From Hofstenia miamia (Eukaryota; Xenacoelomorpha; Acoela), in contig SCFE01000003.1 in the NCBI GenBank assembly GCA_004352715.1, positions 1,065,748 to 1,129,747 of the forward strand: a DNA stretch of 64,000 bases, given 5' to 3'. The translations under genes were made by a program, and so were the position numbers. Of this stretch, positions 1 to 11,544 are shown in pieces. A model generated the notes under the pieces. The model was given only the letters and a program-made list of their open reading frames with translations. It was not told where the DNA came from and ran no database searches. Position 1 is the first letter of the stretch, and each line of letters starts with the position of its first letter.

Positions 1-57
<57 letters not shown>
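1..57. repeat. (ATT)n microsatellite
   Basis: Uninterrupted trinucleotide repeat from the first base of the window to about base 57. Confidence 0.97.
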
Positions 58-351
58 GACATGATTAAGATTACACTCAAAGTATTATCAGATCCCCATC
101 CAAATTTAACTACATGAGAAATTATTAAAAATGAGCACTATAAAAACAGTTACGATATTTTGGAAATTTAAATAAAATTCTCATGAATTTTCAACTGTAA
201 TCAAATGAATTTGTAATTTCGCATGCCCAAAAAATTCCAATGCAATTATAATGACCATTTGGAATCCAAATAGTTACAATTCCAATCGACAAGCCTGATG
301 ATATGTCTATGTCACTGCAAAACAATTTTACCTGTTAGAACATATACTTAC

Positions 352-506
352 ACAATACATAAGCAGCAATATAAGTTCCGTATCCAAAAAATGCAATGCA
401 GAAGAAAAGAAAAATAACCACATTCAGATTCCCAACATGTGGAACAATGAACATTGAAAGACTTTTGAGGAAAACAGTAATCATTACACATTTTCTTCGC
501 CCGAAT
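352..506 (-). CDS. SLC22-family transporter, internal exon (155 nt)
   Basis: Internal exon of an organic cation/anion transporter (SLC22, major facilitator superfamily), a plasma-membrane protein moving small organic ions. The exon has a clean acceptor (ttttag, minus strand) and a consensus donor (GTAAGT). It starts by completing the codon split across the intron, so exon junctions read ...GQLSD-R-FGRRKC, the MFS loop 2-3 signature G-x3-D-R-x-G-R-R. Two hydrophobic segments follow (MITVFLKSLSMFIVPHV; NVVIFLFFCIAFFGYGTYIA), as expected for TM3-TM4. Its 155-nt length and the 104-nt length of the exon before it match sizes I recall for SLC22 exons. Later exons lie off the left edge. Transport substrate cannot be inferred. 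Confidence 0.82.
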
Positions 507-3500
507 CTAAAAACGACGTTCATTTATGATAATATTTAGATAATAATGGCAATATTCGGAATACTTAAAATAGTATCGGAATACTAGAGCATATCTATTG
601 AATTATTTGTGTACAAACAAATTAGCAGGCTTGCCGTTGTGTACACAACACAACATAAGACAAGTTGTGTAGGACATAAAACCCAGGGGTAGGATTTTTA
701 ATGTCCTGTTTTTTAATATCGAAATTTTTTAATGTCGTTTTCTTATGTCGTAATTTTTTAATATCGTCGGTTACTAATATCGTAATTATTAATGTTGTAA
801 TTCTTAATGTCGTAGTTTTTAATGTCGTAATTTTTTAATGTCATAATTTTTAAATGTTGTTATTTTATAATGTCGTTAATTTTAATTGTCATTGTTGCAA
901 TTGACTCTTCCTAAACCTAACTCAAACCTTATTTCTATATTATTTTATAAACCTAAACCCTAAACTTAAGTCGCAAATAAATTTTCCTAAACCTAAACCC
1001 TAACCCAAAATCCTATTTTTCATCATTTTATAGACCAAAGCCCTTATCCAAGTTAAGTATATTAAGTAAATTAAATTTACGATATTAAAAATGTACGACA
1101 TTAAAAAATTACGACATTAATGAATGGTAAAAGTTTCTAAGGGACGACTTTAAAAATTCGACATTAAAAACCTACATCGAAAATTTTACAAATATGTAAG
1201 CTTTGCATAGCTCTTTTGCTTTAACCTTTGCATAGTTAAAAAAGCTTGGTATATTTTCACTAGCACAGTTTTTGTAAATATTTGGGTTTGTCACATTTTA
1301 CACAGATATTAGTATTTTTCTATTGTAAGGAGAATGAAGTTTTGCTTGAGTGCAATGATATTGGATTTTATCTTTTACTAATCTTTTTACTTAATTGTAC
1401 TTGATAAATTGTGTTAATGCATATTCTTTTTACAGTTCATAGTGTTTCTAGATAAGACTGATGTAATAACAATTTGCTTCATATTAACGAAAGGATATAG
1501 CAATTCAACCGTTTCAAATGTTTCTGTTAAAAGACGTGGTCACATGAGCGTAAGCACAATTTTTGATGAAGGGGGACAAATCTTAGTCTTCATTATGTGA
1601 GTAACCGCTCCGCGAAATTTTTGAAAATATTGAAAAAACAATCGCACTTAAAAATGCATTTCACCATTTTAGTTTTAAAATTTGTTAATTTTCTACTGAA
1701 AAGTTCTTTATTTAACCGAGCCAAATAAATTTTGAGAACCTGACGAGCGGAAATTCTACTATGTCCCTTTGCATACGTAACTGTCGTCAGTGCACATGAA
1801 GAAAAATCACGTTGTGATAGTGCTTTGATACTTGGCCAATAGTAATCAAATTGTTTACTGAGTTGGGATATTACAGACATAGCTTAGGTTAGGACAATAT
1901 AACAAAATTGCAAGTATACTACTAAATACAATCAATTACATGTATTAATTCAAATTGATCCAATCGACCCGTGTTTTGTTTTTGGTATTTGTTTCGCAAG
2001 CCTCTAATTGAAAATGAATATTTTGTTCCTTAAAAAATTTGATGTAAGAAAAATTGGGAAAAACTTGGAATCCTTGATCCTCTATTTAGTGAACATATTG
2101 GAAAAAAAATTATGATTCTGGTGTGTTGTGCCTACTGTGTCACATACAAGTTATTGTTGTTGTGTTGTGTTGTGCCTGCTGTGTGACAACAGGCTATTGT
2201 TGTTGAGTTGTGTTGTTGGTTGTTGTGTAAAAAACCCACACAATGGCAAGCTTGAAAATAAACTACAATAATTCCTCACTATAAATAGAATAACTGTGAA
2301 TTTCAAAACATGTGAATCTTCGACATTGTTCGTCCCACAGATAATAAAATAATATATTCCGCTCTATTTCATGTACTAATGATACATAGTAAATAGGAAA
2401 AACTTATATTTACACATCCTTCATTAAATCAAGCAAAAAGCAGTTTAATCTATCTGTATCAGCTTTCTCAACATGTTGTTGTTACCTATCTTTCTCTTTA
2501 ATTATATCTTTTAACATATTATTTATAATATTTCGCCGCAGTTGAACTATAACTCTACATATATTCCTTTGCACTTTATTCCTTAATTTCGAGTTGCCCA
2601 TAAGTTTGTTGTTTGTTCTTTAATAGATGCTATAATTCGTTGATCCAGAAATAAGCTTCTTTGGAATTGTACTGTTTTTATCATAGTTTATATAACTTTC
2701 CACACATTGTGCAATGCGCATCATGATTAAAATTATTATTTTTAAATAGATTACCCCAAACAATCGTTTCTAATTCACATCTAAAAGCTTCAATATGTTC
2801 ATCTGGCATGTCATAACTGTTTCCGGGTTTTGAGCTACAAGTCTTTAAAGAGAGAAAGAATGTGCTCTTATCATCAGATTTTCTCAACGATACATATGTA
2901 AAAGTACGTATAAATCAGGATTTGAAAAATAACAACAATTGCGGGTAAATATGTTGGTTCAGATATAGTGTTAAAATACTCAAGAGGTTGTTGCTTGGGT
3001 TTATTTGCTGCTATAAAGAATGCGTTTGGAGAGTTTCTCATAATTTTCTGAAGAATTTAGTCAGCTTCTTACGCATTTTCAGTTTCCAACTCTGCAGGAG
3101 TATGAATAGATTAATGATAATGATGGAAATATGCTCTGATGGAAGCAATTTCAATCTGCACACCACTCCACAAGCAATATCTACAAATGAACACAACAAA
3201 TCACAATGCACAGGAATTAAAATTTACCCACCATCCCACAACAAAATTTTGACAAAACTGCAGAATATTTCAATATAAAGCATTGATGCACATTGAGGTT
3301 ATCATACAACTTTAAATATGTAATAATATGCATTAAAATGAGAAAAAATTTACAAATTAATCACTATCTTAACCATTGTCATATTCAGTAATGCTGCGTT
3401 TTACATGTTTGTGACTTGATCCTAGTCTAATAACTTTTAGAAGCTTAAAAGTTTTTGGTGAGTTATTGAAAATCATTGACTCCAATACAATCGACTGGAT

Positions 3501-5061
3501 CTTTCTTCGAAGCTTGGATAAAATCAAGCCACCGTTACTAAGAACTCTTTCTGACACAATAAAATTAATAAGCACGCCTTTACCATTATAACAATTCTTA
3601 AGCACAGTCATTTGTAGGGAATCTCACTAATAATTGTTTGATTAACTCAATTTTAACACTCAAATCAAAGTTGGTTGTTAATTGAATGTTAATTGGGGTC
3701 ATATTAAGAATGATCAAAATGAAATCAATTCATTTCATTCTGAAAAGCTATTCTAATTAAGCAAAACAGCATTTACTATTGAAACAAGTCTTGAGAATTT
3801 ACATCTATACCTCTACAGCTATTGAGTTTGGCTACAAAAATTGTCATCCCATAAATCCCAACAAGAAAAATTTCACCTCACACCATACCACATGTTGCTT
3901 ATTGTAATGTGGTGCGGTGTGGGGATCTCCGCTGCCACAGCAAGCCTGCTAATAGCTGATTAGATTAGCCATAAGTTAACTAGATATTTCTACAATCTGT
4001 GATTGTTTCATAAAAAATTCCTTACAAAATCACAAATACATGCTTATCTAAAGCCCTATAACAGGAAAAGATAAGACCCTATCTCCTCTTTCACGTGCAC
4101 TTTAAATTGCAGACCTGCTCGGTGTCATAGCCTCTAATTATTGTTTTGTGACGGACGAACAATAATAAATTTTTTAAGTATAGCATTTTGAAAAACAACA
4201 AATTGTTACATTACAAGCAAAAAAATGACTAAATTTTAACCAAAAATAAACCGCTATTTTATAACTGAAATCATTATAGAAACGTTTTTAACGATAATTT
4301 TTGGTTAAATGTCCATTCAAAAACCGGTTTTTAATCATTTTTCATAAACATATGTGTACGGAATTACAAATTAAACTAATTTTGCATCAAAGGTAATTGA
4401 TTTAGTTGCTATTTAGTACCCTAAACACTAGCAATCAAAGAATCATTGAATTCAACTATTCCAAGTGTGTTACTGTTGACGGCACTTTGAAATCTTTGGG
4501 AAATCACTTTTCGTTTATACAAGATGATTCATCATCTTTAATGCCAACATCTTTTGCATCCATCTTTTCGTTCATGCATAATTATAATACACTGATAATA
4601 TCGACACAATATTTATTAAACTTGTAGAACATGGAGTAAATCTGCTATCACATATTTGTAATGAATAATTTTTTTGCGAAAACTATTATTAAAGGTTTGC
4701 ATAACTCAAGGATTATTATATGTATAGAATTAATTTATAAATATATTAATTTGACTCTAATATTAAATAACCAAAAAATAACAGTTTAAAAACCAAAACC
4801 ATATTCGTCATTAAGTAACCAAAAATTAACCAAAAGCATTTTCGTTATAAACTGACCAAAAATAAACAGTTTTTTCATTAACATAATCGTTTCCGTTAAA
4901 AATAACTAAAAAGTAACTGTGATCGTCACACATTTTTACTTGGGTTTGATTATTGTCACTAAGATAAACGTGAAAAACTGTTAACTACAATTACGAACAT
5001 TTATCTAAGAAGTAGAAATATTTGAGAAAATTAGGAATCTATAAAAAAATTTGAAAATTAC
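507..5061 (-). other. large intron of the SLC22-type gene
   Basis: About 4.55 kb between the two transporter exons. It contains a foldback element (688-1176), TGTTG-rich low-complexity sequence (about 2130-2230), and AT-rich sequence without recognisable genes. A 95-codon minus-strand ORF with an ATG lies at 1593-1880. It matches nothing I recognise and is at best a hypothetical or decayed fragment. Confidence 0.6.
688..1176. mobile_element. foldback / inverted-repeat element with ATGTCG subterminal repeats
   Basis: The left end reads gtaggatttttaatgtcc and continues with about a dozen loose copies of TAATGTCGTAATTTTT. The right end carries the reverse complements (ACGACATTAAAAA), finishing with gacattaaaaacctac. 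The two ends are therefore inverted relative to each other around a core with several CCTAAACC(C)TAA motifs (about 910-1010). No coding capacity. This is typical of a non-autonomous foldback or MITE-like DNA element; the superfamily is unknown. Confidence 0.7.
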
Positions 5062-5165
5062 CTGTCTGATAATTGACCAAACACAAATGATCCCATCAAA
5101 TACCCAACTCCAAGCATCGACCCACCAACTGAGCGCAAGAACGCACGATCACACTCAAGTTTATA
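5062..5165 (-). CDS. SLC22-family transporter, internal exon (104 nt)
   Basis: Exon upstream of the 352-506 exon in the same minus-strand gene. Bounded by acceptor AACTTAG and donor GTAATT on the minus strand, 104 nt, phase 0 in and phase 2 out, so it joins the next exon in frame. It encodes YKLECDRAFLRSVGGSML followed by GVGYLMGSFVFGQLSDR. LxCDRAFLRS just before TM2 and the GQLSDR end of TM2 are SLC22 hallmarks; the family usually has WDLVCDR here. The intron separating it from the next exon is about 4.5 kb and holds repeats. Confidence 0.85.
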
Positions 5166-5206
5166 CTAAGTTTTTTATATTATCTAATCTAAGTTTTTTG
5201 GCTTAC

Positions 5207-5388
5207 CTCTGAACTTATAATACTTCTATAAGGATAGGTTTGATTATAGAAAATGTCGCCATACGAACATTTCTGCTCGTTTTCTAAAGTGCAATATTCG
5301 GATTTGAACAGATTTTGAGAATGTATTGCACCATCGGAACTGTCTTGTTGTAATCTAAATTTTGTAAACAATGTACTCAAGGAAACCT
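5207..5388 (-). CDS. SLC22-family transporter, exon encoding end of the large extracellular loop
   Basis: Open minus-strand segment ending at a GTAAGC donor (exon edge 5207) in phase 0, so it splices in frame to the 104-nt exon: ...YRSIISSE joins YKLECDRAF. It encodes Cys-containing sequence (SEYCTLENEQKCSYG; DIFYNQTYPYRS) like the extracellular loop between TM1 and TM2 of SLC22 proteins, with an NQT glycosylation site. The upstream boundary is uncertain: acceptor-like AGs occur at about 5388 and about 5355. The first exon with TM1 was not found and should lie further right. Confidence 0.7.
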
Positions 5389-5917
5389 TCGAATAAAAAA
5401 TGATTATGTCTTTTAAAGTTTTTAAAAAAACTTAAATACTTGTTCTTTTAATTAACTATGTTCATCTAAAAAATATAATAACACTATAGAGCAGCTTAAA
5501 TAGCTACATCTTAAACATTATAAGTAGCTTAATATATCTTCATATATTTTGTACTTACATACTATTAGCAACTATGAACTGAACATATTTTACTGTTACT
5601 ATTCCATTGATATACAAGATTGGGAAACATTTTTTCCATTTTTAACATTAATATAATATATATCATGTGATCTATTTGCAACATAATAAGTGTACATACT
5701 TATTTGTAGTTATTCTTTTCTTTCAAAATATTTCCTCACTAGTTATTGATGCATCGAAAAGTTTCTTTTGTGTAAAGAAGTGACGAAATACAACTTGGTT
5801 TCAATTATTGAATGACAGAAGCATCCGAATTTTTCAATCTCCTTGCGATGCAATCCTATATTTAATGGGATCATTGGAAATTTCAGAAATGCGTGACGCC
5901 TTAGGTTTTTTTGATTG
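5389..5917. other. AT-rich interval, no gene seen
   Basis: AT-rich sequence between the last transporter exon recognised and the mariner insertion. I see no coding signal. The missing first transporter exon could lie here or beyond the mariner, but none is convincing. Confidence 0.5.
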
Positions 5918-7249
5918 TATTAACATGTCTGGAAAAGAATTAGAATAATGCTGCAATGCAATTATTGTGTGCTGCGCATAGGTACATGCATGATTAATAT
6001 TTAGCATGTCATACTAATTATTGATTGGTTACATTTTATAACTGTTAGCAGAAATATAATGTGTGTGAATGATAATCATTACTCATTTGGTTTTTAGTGT
6101 GTCGCGTTGCAATGGAATATTCAAATTCAGCGTGCAGATTTTATGTGTATACCGAGTATCATAATGGAACATCTGCCGGAGATATTCACAGGAAATTGAC
6201 CAATGTATGGCCAGATGATGTGCCTTGTTTGGCTACGATTTATGGATGGATTGCCAATTGCAAAGCAGAAACATTGTCAACGGAAAAAGGGCACAGTTCT
6301 GGTCGCCCTTCGTCATCCAGTTGTCCTGAAAATGTCACCAAGCTGCAAAAACTGATCGAAGAAAATGACAGCGCATCATTAAGGCACTTGGCTGATCTTT
6401 TGGATGTAGGAAAAGATACTGTCAGAACCATGCTGAATCAATGTCTCAATATGAGAAAAATTTGCTCTGTCTGGGTTCCATATTCCTTAACAGAAGTCCA
6501 CAAGCAACAGCGGGTGCAATGTTGTCAAGAGGATATACGGCTCTTTCATGAACTGGGCATAGAGCAGTGGTGCCGACGGTATGTCATTACAGATGAATCT
6601 TGGGTACCATTTTCTCCAATTCCTTGGAGGCGTGATCTGAAGAAATGGACCGCCAAAACAGACGCACGACCAAGGGCCATCCAAGCAACACCGAGGGGCC
6701 AGCGCACAATGCTGCTTTTGGCGTACACTCACGATGGCAAATTTGCGATTCAGGGTACTGACAGGAATGAAAAAGTCGATAGTGAACGCTACAAACAGTT
6801 TGTCCAATACACTATCGACAAATTTCGCCGTGAACGGCATGGGAGAGTACGGCAGCACGAGATTATCTGGAGACAAGACAATGCTCGTCCTCATGTTTCC
6901 CAAGTCACGACACAATTCTTTCGCGACAAACAAATCGTTCTCTCGAAACAGGCGCCATATTCACCAGACCTCAATGGTTGTGACCGTTTGATCAACAAAT
7001 GGCTGAAACTGCAATTGAAACAGCAACAATTTGAAAGTAAAGAAGATCTGCTTTCCGCTGCGCGACAGGCCCTCACTTCTATTGAAAAAAGGAAGATGTT
7101 GGAGGAAGCAAATAAATATATCGCCCATTGTGAACATGTCATCCGACTCAACGGTGATTACACTGTCCAATAAACATGAATTGTTATGTTCTTTTTGTGT
7201 TAAATAAACGTTTTGGCATTATTCTAATTCTTTTCCAGACATGTTAATA
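5918..7249 (+). mobile_element. complete mariner (Tc1/mariner, DD34D) transposon with TA target-site duplications
   Basis: Perfect 32-bp terminal inverted repeats: the left starts ttaacatgtctggaaaagaa at 5920 and runs to 5951; the right is its exact reverse complement at 7216-7247. Each end is flanked by TA (5918-5919 and 7248-7249), the duplication made by Tc1/mariner insertion. Length without TSD is 1328 bp, normal for mariner, with one uninterrupted transposase ORF. Identical ends plus an open ORF point to recent insertion. Confidence 0.96.
6112..7173 (+). CDS. mariner transposase (DD34D), apparently intact
   Basis: 353-aa transposase catalysing cut-and-paste movement of the surrounding element. 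I start at the first ATG (MEYSNSACRF); the in-frame GTG 15 bases earlier is unlikely in an animal. The N-terminal part has a helix-turn-helix DNA-binding character (GTSAGDIHRKL; ATIYGWIANCK; then a second region SLRHLADLLDVGKDTV). The catalytic triad is visible: first D in VITDESW, second D in WRQDNARPH, third D in YSPDLNGCDRLIN, with exactly 34 residues between the second and third, so DD34D. No stops or frameshifts. The usual SPDLxPxDxxLF block is altered to SPDLNGCDRLIN, which suggests a divergent lineage. Confidence 0.93.
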   Translation: MEYSNSACRFYVYTEYHNGTSAGDIHRKLTNVWPDDVPCLATIYGWIANCKAETLSTEKGHSSGRPSSSSCPENVTKLQKLIEENDSASLRHLADLLDVGKDTVRTMLNQCLNMRKICSVWVPYSLTEVHKQQRVQCCQEDIRLFHELGIEQWCRRYVITDESWVPFSPIPWRRDLKKWTAKTDARPRAIQATPRGQRTMLLLAYTHDGKFAIQGTDRNEKVDSERYKQFVQYTIDKFRRERHGRVRQHEIIWRQDNARPHVSQVTTQFFRDKQIVLSKQAPYSPDLNGCDRLINKWLKLQLKQQQFESKEDLLSAARQALTSIEKRKMLEEANKYIAHCEHVIRLNGDYTVQ

Positions 7250-9174
7250 GATAAACTGCCTTTAAACTATTTTGTAAGCTTAATTTTTATGACTTTACAC
7301 CGAGGTTTGACTTTGAAATGATGACTTCAATAGTAATAAAAAACTGTGAAAATTGACTGATGAATTCCTTAATAGTTCAAAGAGTGATGAGGGTGAAGTT
7401 GTACGTTCGTAATCCAAATTTATTTGCTGAATTTGTAGGGTTTTTGTATATTTATCTTTAGTCATTTATTGTTTAAGTATAATGAAATTTTGTAAAAAAA
7501 ACTGCGATAATAGAATTACGCGTGAATTCTCAGGGACTTGCTTGTGCTATTTTGGCGCTTTGGGTTGCATTTGGAGTAAGTATATATAAATTGATTCTGT
7601 TGCCTTTTAATATGTATACTATTGAAAACAAGTCCATGAAGGTTAGCACCTGAAAAATTTCAATATATTTAAACAAGAAATTAAAAAATATTAGGAAATG
7701 AAAAAATTAATACATAGTGCACGCTAAATATTAACAGTTAGGTCGACCAAAATTCTTTGATGGGATATGTAGATTTACTATTGGTTGCATCTTAAATAGT
7801 GCAAAATTCATGTTTTAGTGCACCCCTATTTCTTGATTCAAATGAGAAGCATTGATGTATATATCAAACTTCGGATAAATGCATACATGTAGATATGTAA
7901 ACGCAAACATTTAGCGAATATCTCTAGTTTGTAATATAATTCGAATCTTGTAGGTTTTTGCAAATATTGAGGAAATATTTTGAAAAAATGATACTCATAC
8001 CAATCTAAATTAGCTTCATTTTCCATAAGGTCTCCGGATTTTCATAATTCTTGATTACCAACTGGACCTAATACTAAAAGAAATGCGCACAAGCTATTTC
8101 GTGATTTCCAGCGATGCGGATATTAACTGACACTAGAAAGAAATTTATTGACGAAGATTCTCGTTTCATTTTGTAATTGAAAATTTTAAAGCTGCAACAG
8201 CAAAGAAGTCAAACCAAAACTCGCATAGTAGTGACTGTTTAAATATTTGCAAGTTCATGAAAATGCCAAGCTCTCTCTGTGCCAGATGAGGCCTTCTATC
8301 TCAAAGCTGAAGTCCAAAAATTTCACATGAATTTAAATACAAAATGGTCTAAGCCAGCGCATGATGTTAACAGCACCTCAGTTGTTGTTTTTAGTAACAG
8401 CAGCTTGCTGTGAACAGCACGTGCTGTTTGTTTCTCCTATAATGATTTAAAAGTCATTTCTAGTATATGGGACAAAGCTTGAATAATTGAGAAATTCGCA
8501 ACACCTTTGCTGCATTTGGACATTTAAATAGCTACTAAAAATAAAACAGATACTATGTTTTAAACTTAATATGCAATGATAAACTGATTGCAATATAATT
8601 TTCAAAATTTCTAATATTTAAGAGAGACACTTTGAAATGAAGAGTTAATTCTAGTGTTATACAAAATCTATGTATTTAGAAGATATTTAATCAGGAATAT
8701 AGTATGGCAAAATTCAAAAACATAATTTGAAACTAACTATTTCAGTTTTTTTTACTAAATGTACATGTACAATGTAATTTGTGAATTGTAAAAATGTAGA
8801 CCTACTGTTCAACCGTTGAGACGCACGATGTTATAGGCTTCATAAAGAATATGGCGAAATAAAATGACTCATTGTTACAAGAAAGTATCACGCAGATAAA
8901 AAATATGTGGATAAATTGCCCTGGTCCAAGGTTACCAATTGCGTCGAAGAGGACATCCATTGTAAGTCTAAACATATTCTACATTGATCATTTAAAGAAA
9001 CAAATGAAAATGACCTCATAGAAATTTTGGTGTTGAAAAATGAATTGGTGCCTATATGTATTACCTAAGAATAGTATATTATAACATATAGCATATCTGT
9101 AAGTCAGTAGAAAAATTCAAAGTTTAGGAAAACCTTATTAATTGGAATTATATTAAGTATATATATATATACTG
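7250..9174. other. AT-rich interval, no gene seen
   Basis: No convincing coding region. Around 8360-8430 there is a cluster of AACAGC/GCTGTT motifs like the subterminal motifs of the hAT element at 23733-24717, possibly a decayed fragment of the same family. A 62-codon minus ORF (7838-8026) has no recognisable similarity. Confidence 0.5.
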
Positions 9175-9435
9175 TCGCGGCCACTGCATTAGCATCACAT
9201 AATGCTAAAAGTATATTTTCAATCATGGAAGCAATTCATTATAATTGCAGGTGAATCGGATAATAAGTGGCATGATTTATGTTCTGCCATTGAGAATAAA
9301 GCAAAATATAAAACATGTAAGTAAATTAAACGCATACACAACGCATATCAAGTGTTAAGAATGGGCAAGAATAAAGATGTTTTGTATACAATTTATTATA
9401 TTAATACTGAAGTGATGCTAATCCAGTGGCCGCGA
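9175..9435. mobile_element. MITE with 24-bp terminal inverted repeats
   Basis: The left end (9175-9198) begins tcgcggccactgcattagca. The right end (9412-9435) is its reverse complement with one mismatch in 24. Total 261 bp, no coding capacity, inserted in (TA)n: TATATA lies on both sides, consistent with a TA-targeting Tc1/mariner-type MITE. GCGGCCAC at the tips stands out from the AT-rich surroundings. Confidence 0.85.
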
Positions 9436-9436
9436 A

Positions 9437-9456
9437 TATATATATATATATATATA
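9437..9456. repeat. (AT)n microsatellite at gap edge
   Basis: Alternating AT running into the N run. Confidence 0.9.
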
Positions 9457-10456
9457 NNNNNNNNNNNNNNNNNNNNNNNNNNNNNNNNNNNNNNNNNNNN
9501 NNNNNNNNNNNNNNNNNNNNNNNNNNNNNNNNNNNNNNNNNNNNNNNNNNNNNNNNNNNNNNNNNNNNNNNNNNNNNNNNNNNNNNNNNNNNNNNNNNNN
9601 NNNNNNNNNNNNNNNNNNNNNNNNNNNNNNNNNNNNNNNNNNNNNNNNNNNNNNNNNNNNNNNNNNNNNNNNNNNNNNNNNNNNNNNNNNNNNNNNNNNN
9701 NNNNNNNNNNNNNNNNNNNNNNNNNNNNNNNNNNNNNNNNNNNNNNNNNNNNNNNNNNNNNNNNNNNNNNNNNNNNNNNNNNNNNNNNNNNNNNNNNNNN
9801 NNNNNNNNNNNNNNNNNNNNNNNNNNNNNNNNNNNNNNNNNNNNNNNNNNNNNNNNNNNNNNNNNNNNNNNNNNNNNNNNNNNNNNNNNNNNNNNNNNNN
9901 NNNNNNNNNNNNNNNNNNNNNNNNNNNNNNNNNNNNNNNNNNNNNNNNNNNNNNNNNNNNNNNNNNNNNNNNNNNNNNNNNNNNNNNNNNNNNNNNNNNN
10001 NNNNNNNNNNNNNNNNNNNNNNNNNNNNNNNNNNNNNNNNNNNNNNNNNNNNNNNNNNNNNNNNNNNNNNNNNNNNNNNNNNNNNNNNNNNNNNNNNNNN
10101 NNNNNNNNNNNNNNNNNNNNNNNNNNNNNNNNNNNNNNNNNNNNNNNNNNNNNNNNNNNNNNNNNNNNNNNNNNNNNNNNNNNNNNNNNNNNNNNNNNNN
10201 NNNNNNNNNNNNNNNNNNNNNNNNNNNNNNNNNNNNNNNNNNNNNNNNNNNNNNNNNNNNNNNNNNNNNNNNNNNNNNNNNNNNNNNNNNNNNNNNNNNN
10301 NNNNNNNNNNNNNNNNNNNNNNNNNNNNNNNNNNNNNNNNNNNNNNNNNNNNNNNNNNNNNNNNNNNNNNNNNNNNNNNNNNNNNNNNNNNNNNNNNNNN
10401 NNNNNNNNNNNNNNNNNNNNNNNNNNNNNNNNNNNNNNNNNNNNNNNNNNNNNNNN
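9457..10456. other. assembly gap (1000 N)
   Basis: Exactly 1000 N, probably a placeholder of unknown true size. It hides the start of the tRNA array. Confidence 0.99.
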
Positions 10457-10503
10457 GACCTTCCGTATGCAAAGCGGACGCTCTACTGCTGAGCTACATG
10501 CCC
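10457..10503 (-). pseudogene. tRNA-Ala(UGC), truncated by gap
   Basis: Array copy 1. The 5' part through the anticodon arm and variable loop is present; the T arm is lost in the gap. Anticodon TGC. Confidence 0.75.
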
Positions 10504-10712
10504 TCACATTTTTTATAAACAAATCGATTACAAATAGTCGACAAAAGTATATTCTTAAAATAACTCTTGAATATTTTTCGAAAAATTATATGTTTTTTTT
10601 AAAATGTATAATAGCTAAATAAATAAAATTATTCTAAAAATTAAAAAGCACGAAAATAAAGTAAGGATTTGCATTTCAAAGTATTATATTTAAAAAATAA
10701 ACTATAAAAAAT

Positions 10713-10784
10713 TGGACAAGCAGGGATTCCAACCCTGGACCTTCCATATGCAAAGTGGACGCTCTACCGCGGAGCTACTCCCCC
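10713..10784 (-). tRNA. tRNA-Ala(UGC), degenerate copy
   Basis: Array copy 2, 72 nt. Anticodon TGC. The B box carries GGTTGGAATCC instead of GGTTCGAATCC, losing universal C56. One anticodon-stem pair and one acceptor base also differ. Probably non-functional. Confidence 0.6.
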
Positions 10785-10991
10785 TACCATTTTTAATAAG
10801 CAAATCGATTAAAAATAGTAGAAAAATTTATATTCTTAATATAACTCTTGAATATTTTTCAAAAAATTATATGTTTTTTTTTAAAATGTATATTAGAAAA
10901 CAAATAAAATTATTCAAAAAATAAAAGCACGAATATATAGTAAGGATTTGCATTTCAAAGTATTATATACAAAAAATAAACTATAAAAAAT

Positions 10992-11057
10992 TGGACGAGC
11001 AGAGATTCCAAACCTTCCGTATGAAAAGCGGACGATCTACTGGTAAGCAACTCGCCC
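10992..11057 (-). pseudogene. tRNA-Ala-like pseudogene with T-arm deletion
   Basis: Array copy 3, only 66 nt because about six bases of the T arm/variable region are missing. The anticodon position reads TTC rather than TGC. Not expected to fold. Confidence 0.7.
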
Positions 11058-11265
11058 TATCATTTTTAATAAACAAATCGATTAAATATAGTCGACAAAA
11101 TTATAATCTTAATACAACTCTTGAATAGTTTTCAAAGAATTATATGTTTTTTTTAAAATGTATAATAGCAAATAAATAAAATTATTCTAAAAATTAAAAA
11201 TCACGAATATTAAGTAAGGAATTGCAATTTGAAATAATATTTCAAAAAAAATAAAATAAAAGAAT

Positions 11266-11337
11266 TGGACGAGCAGGGATTCCAAACCTGGACATTCTGT
11301 ATGCAACGCGGAGGCTCTTCCACTGAGCTACACGCCC
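11266..11337 (-). tRNA. tRNA-Ala(UGC), degenerate copy
   Basis: Array copy 4, 72 nt. TGC anticodon kept in a mutated loop and stem (GTTGCAT loop), and the B box is mutated. Likely pseudogenic. Confidence 0.55.
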
Positions 11338-11544
11338 TTACATTTTTGAGTAAAGAAATCCATTAAAAACAGTCAACAAATTTATATTCTTAATATAACT
11401 CTTGAATATTTTCAAAAAATTTTATGTTTTCATTGAATTGTATAATTGCAAATCATAAAAATTGTTTTAAAAATTAAAATGCATGAATCAAAGTAAAGAA
11501 TTGCATTTCGAAGTATTATATACAAAAAATAAAAAATAAAATAT

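Noticed and set aside
910-1010. Interstitial telomere (CCCTAAA-like strings)
   Set aside because: Repeats are degenerate and few, and they lie in the core of an inverted-repeat element.
1593-1880. 95-codon minus ORF starting MSVISQLSKQFDYY
   Set aside because: Has an ATG but no recognisable homology, splice context or neighbours; kept only as a remark in the intron entry.
4130-4940. Possible MITE with tgtgacg / cgtcaca ends
   Set aside because: Only seven matching terminal bases and no target duplication.
6487-7170. Minus-strand ORFs inside the mariner
   Set aside because: Shadows of the transposase frame.
9352-10622. Long ORFs across N runs (also at 13.4, 18.1, 20.3, 42, 46.9 and 57 kb)
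   Set aside because: They are open only because unknown bases translate as X; the visible ends are low-complexity or tRNA satellite sequence.
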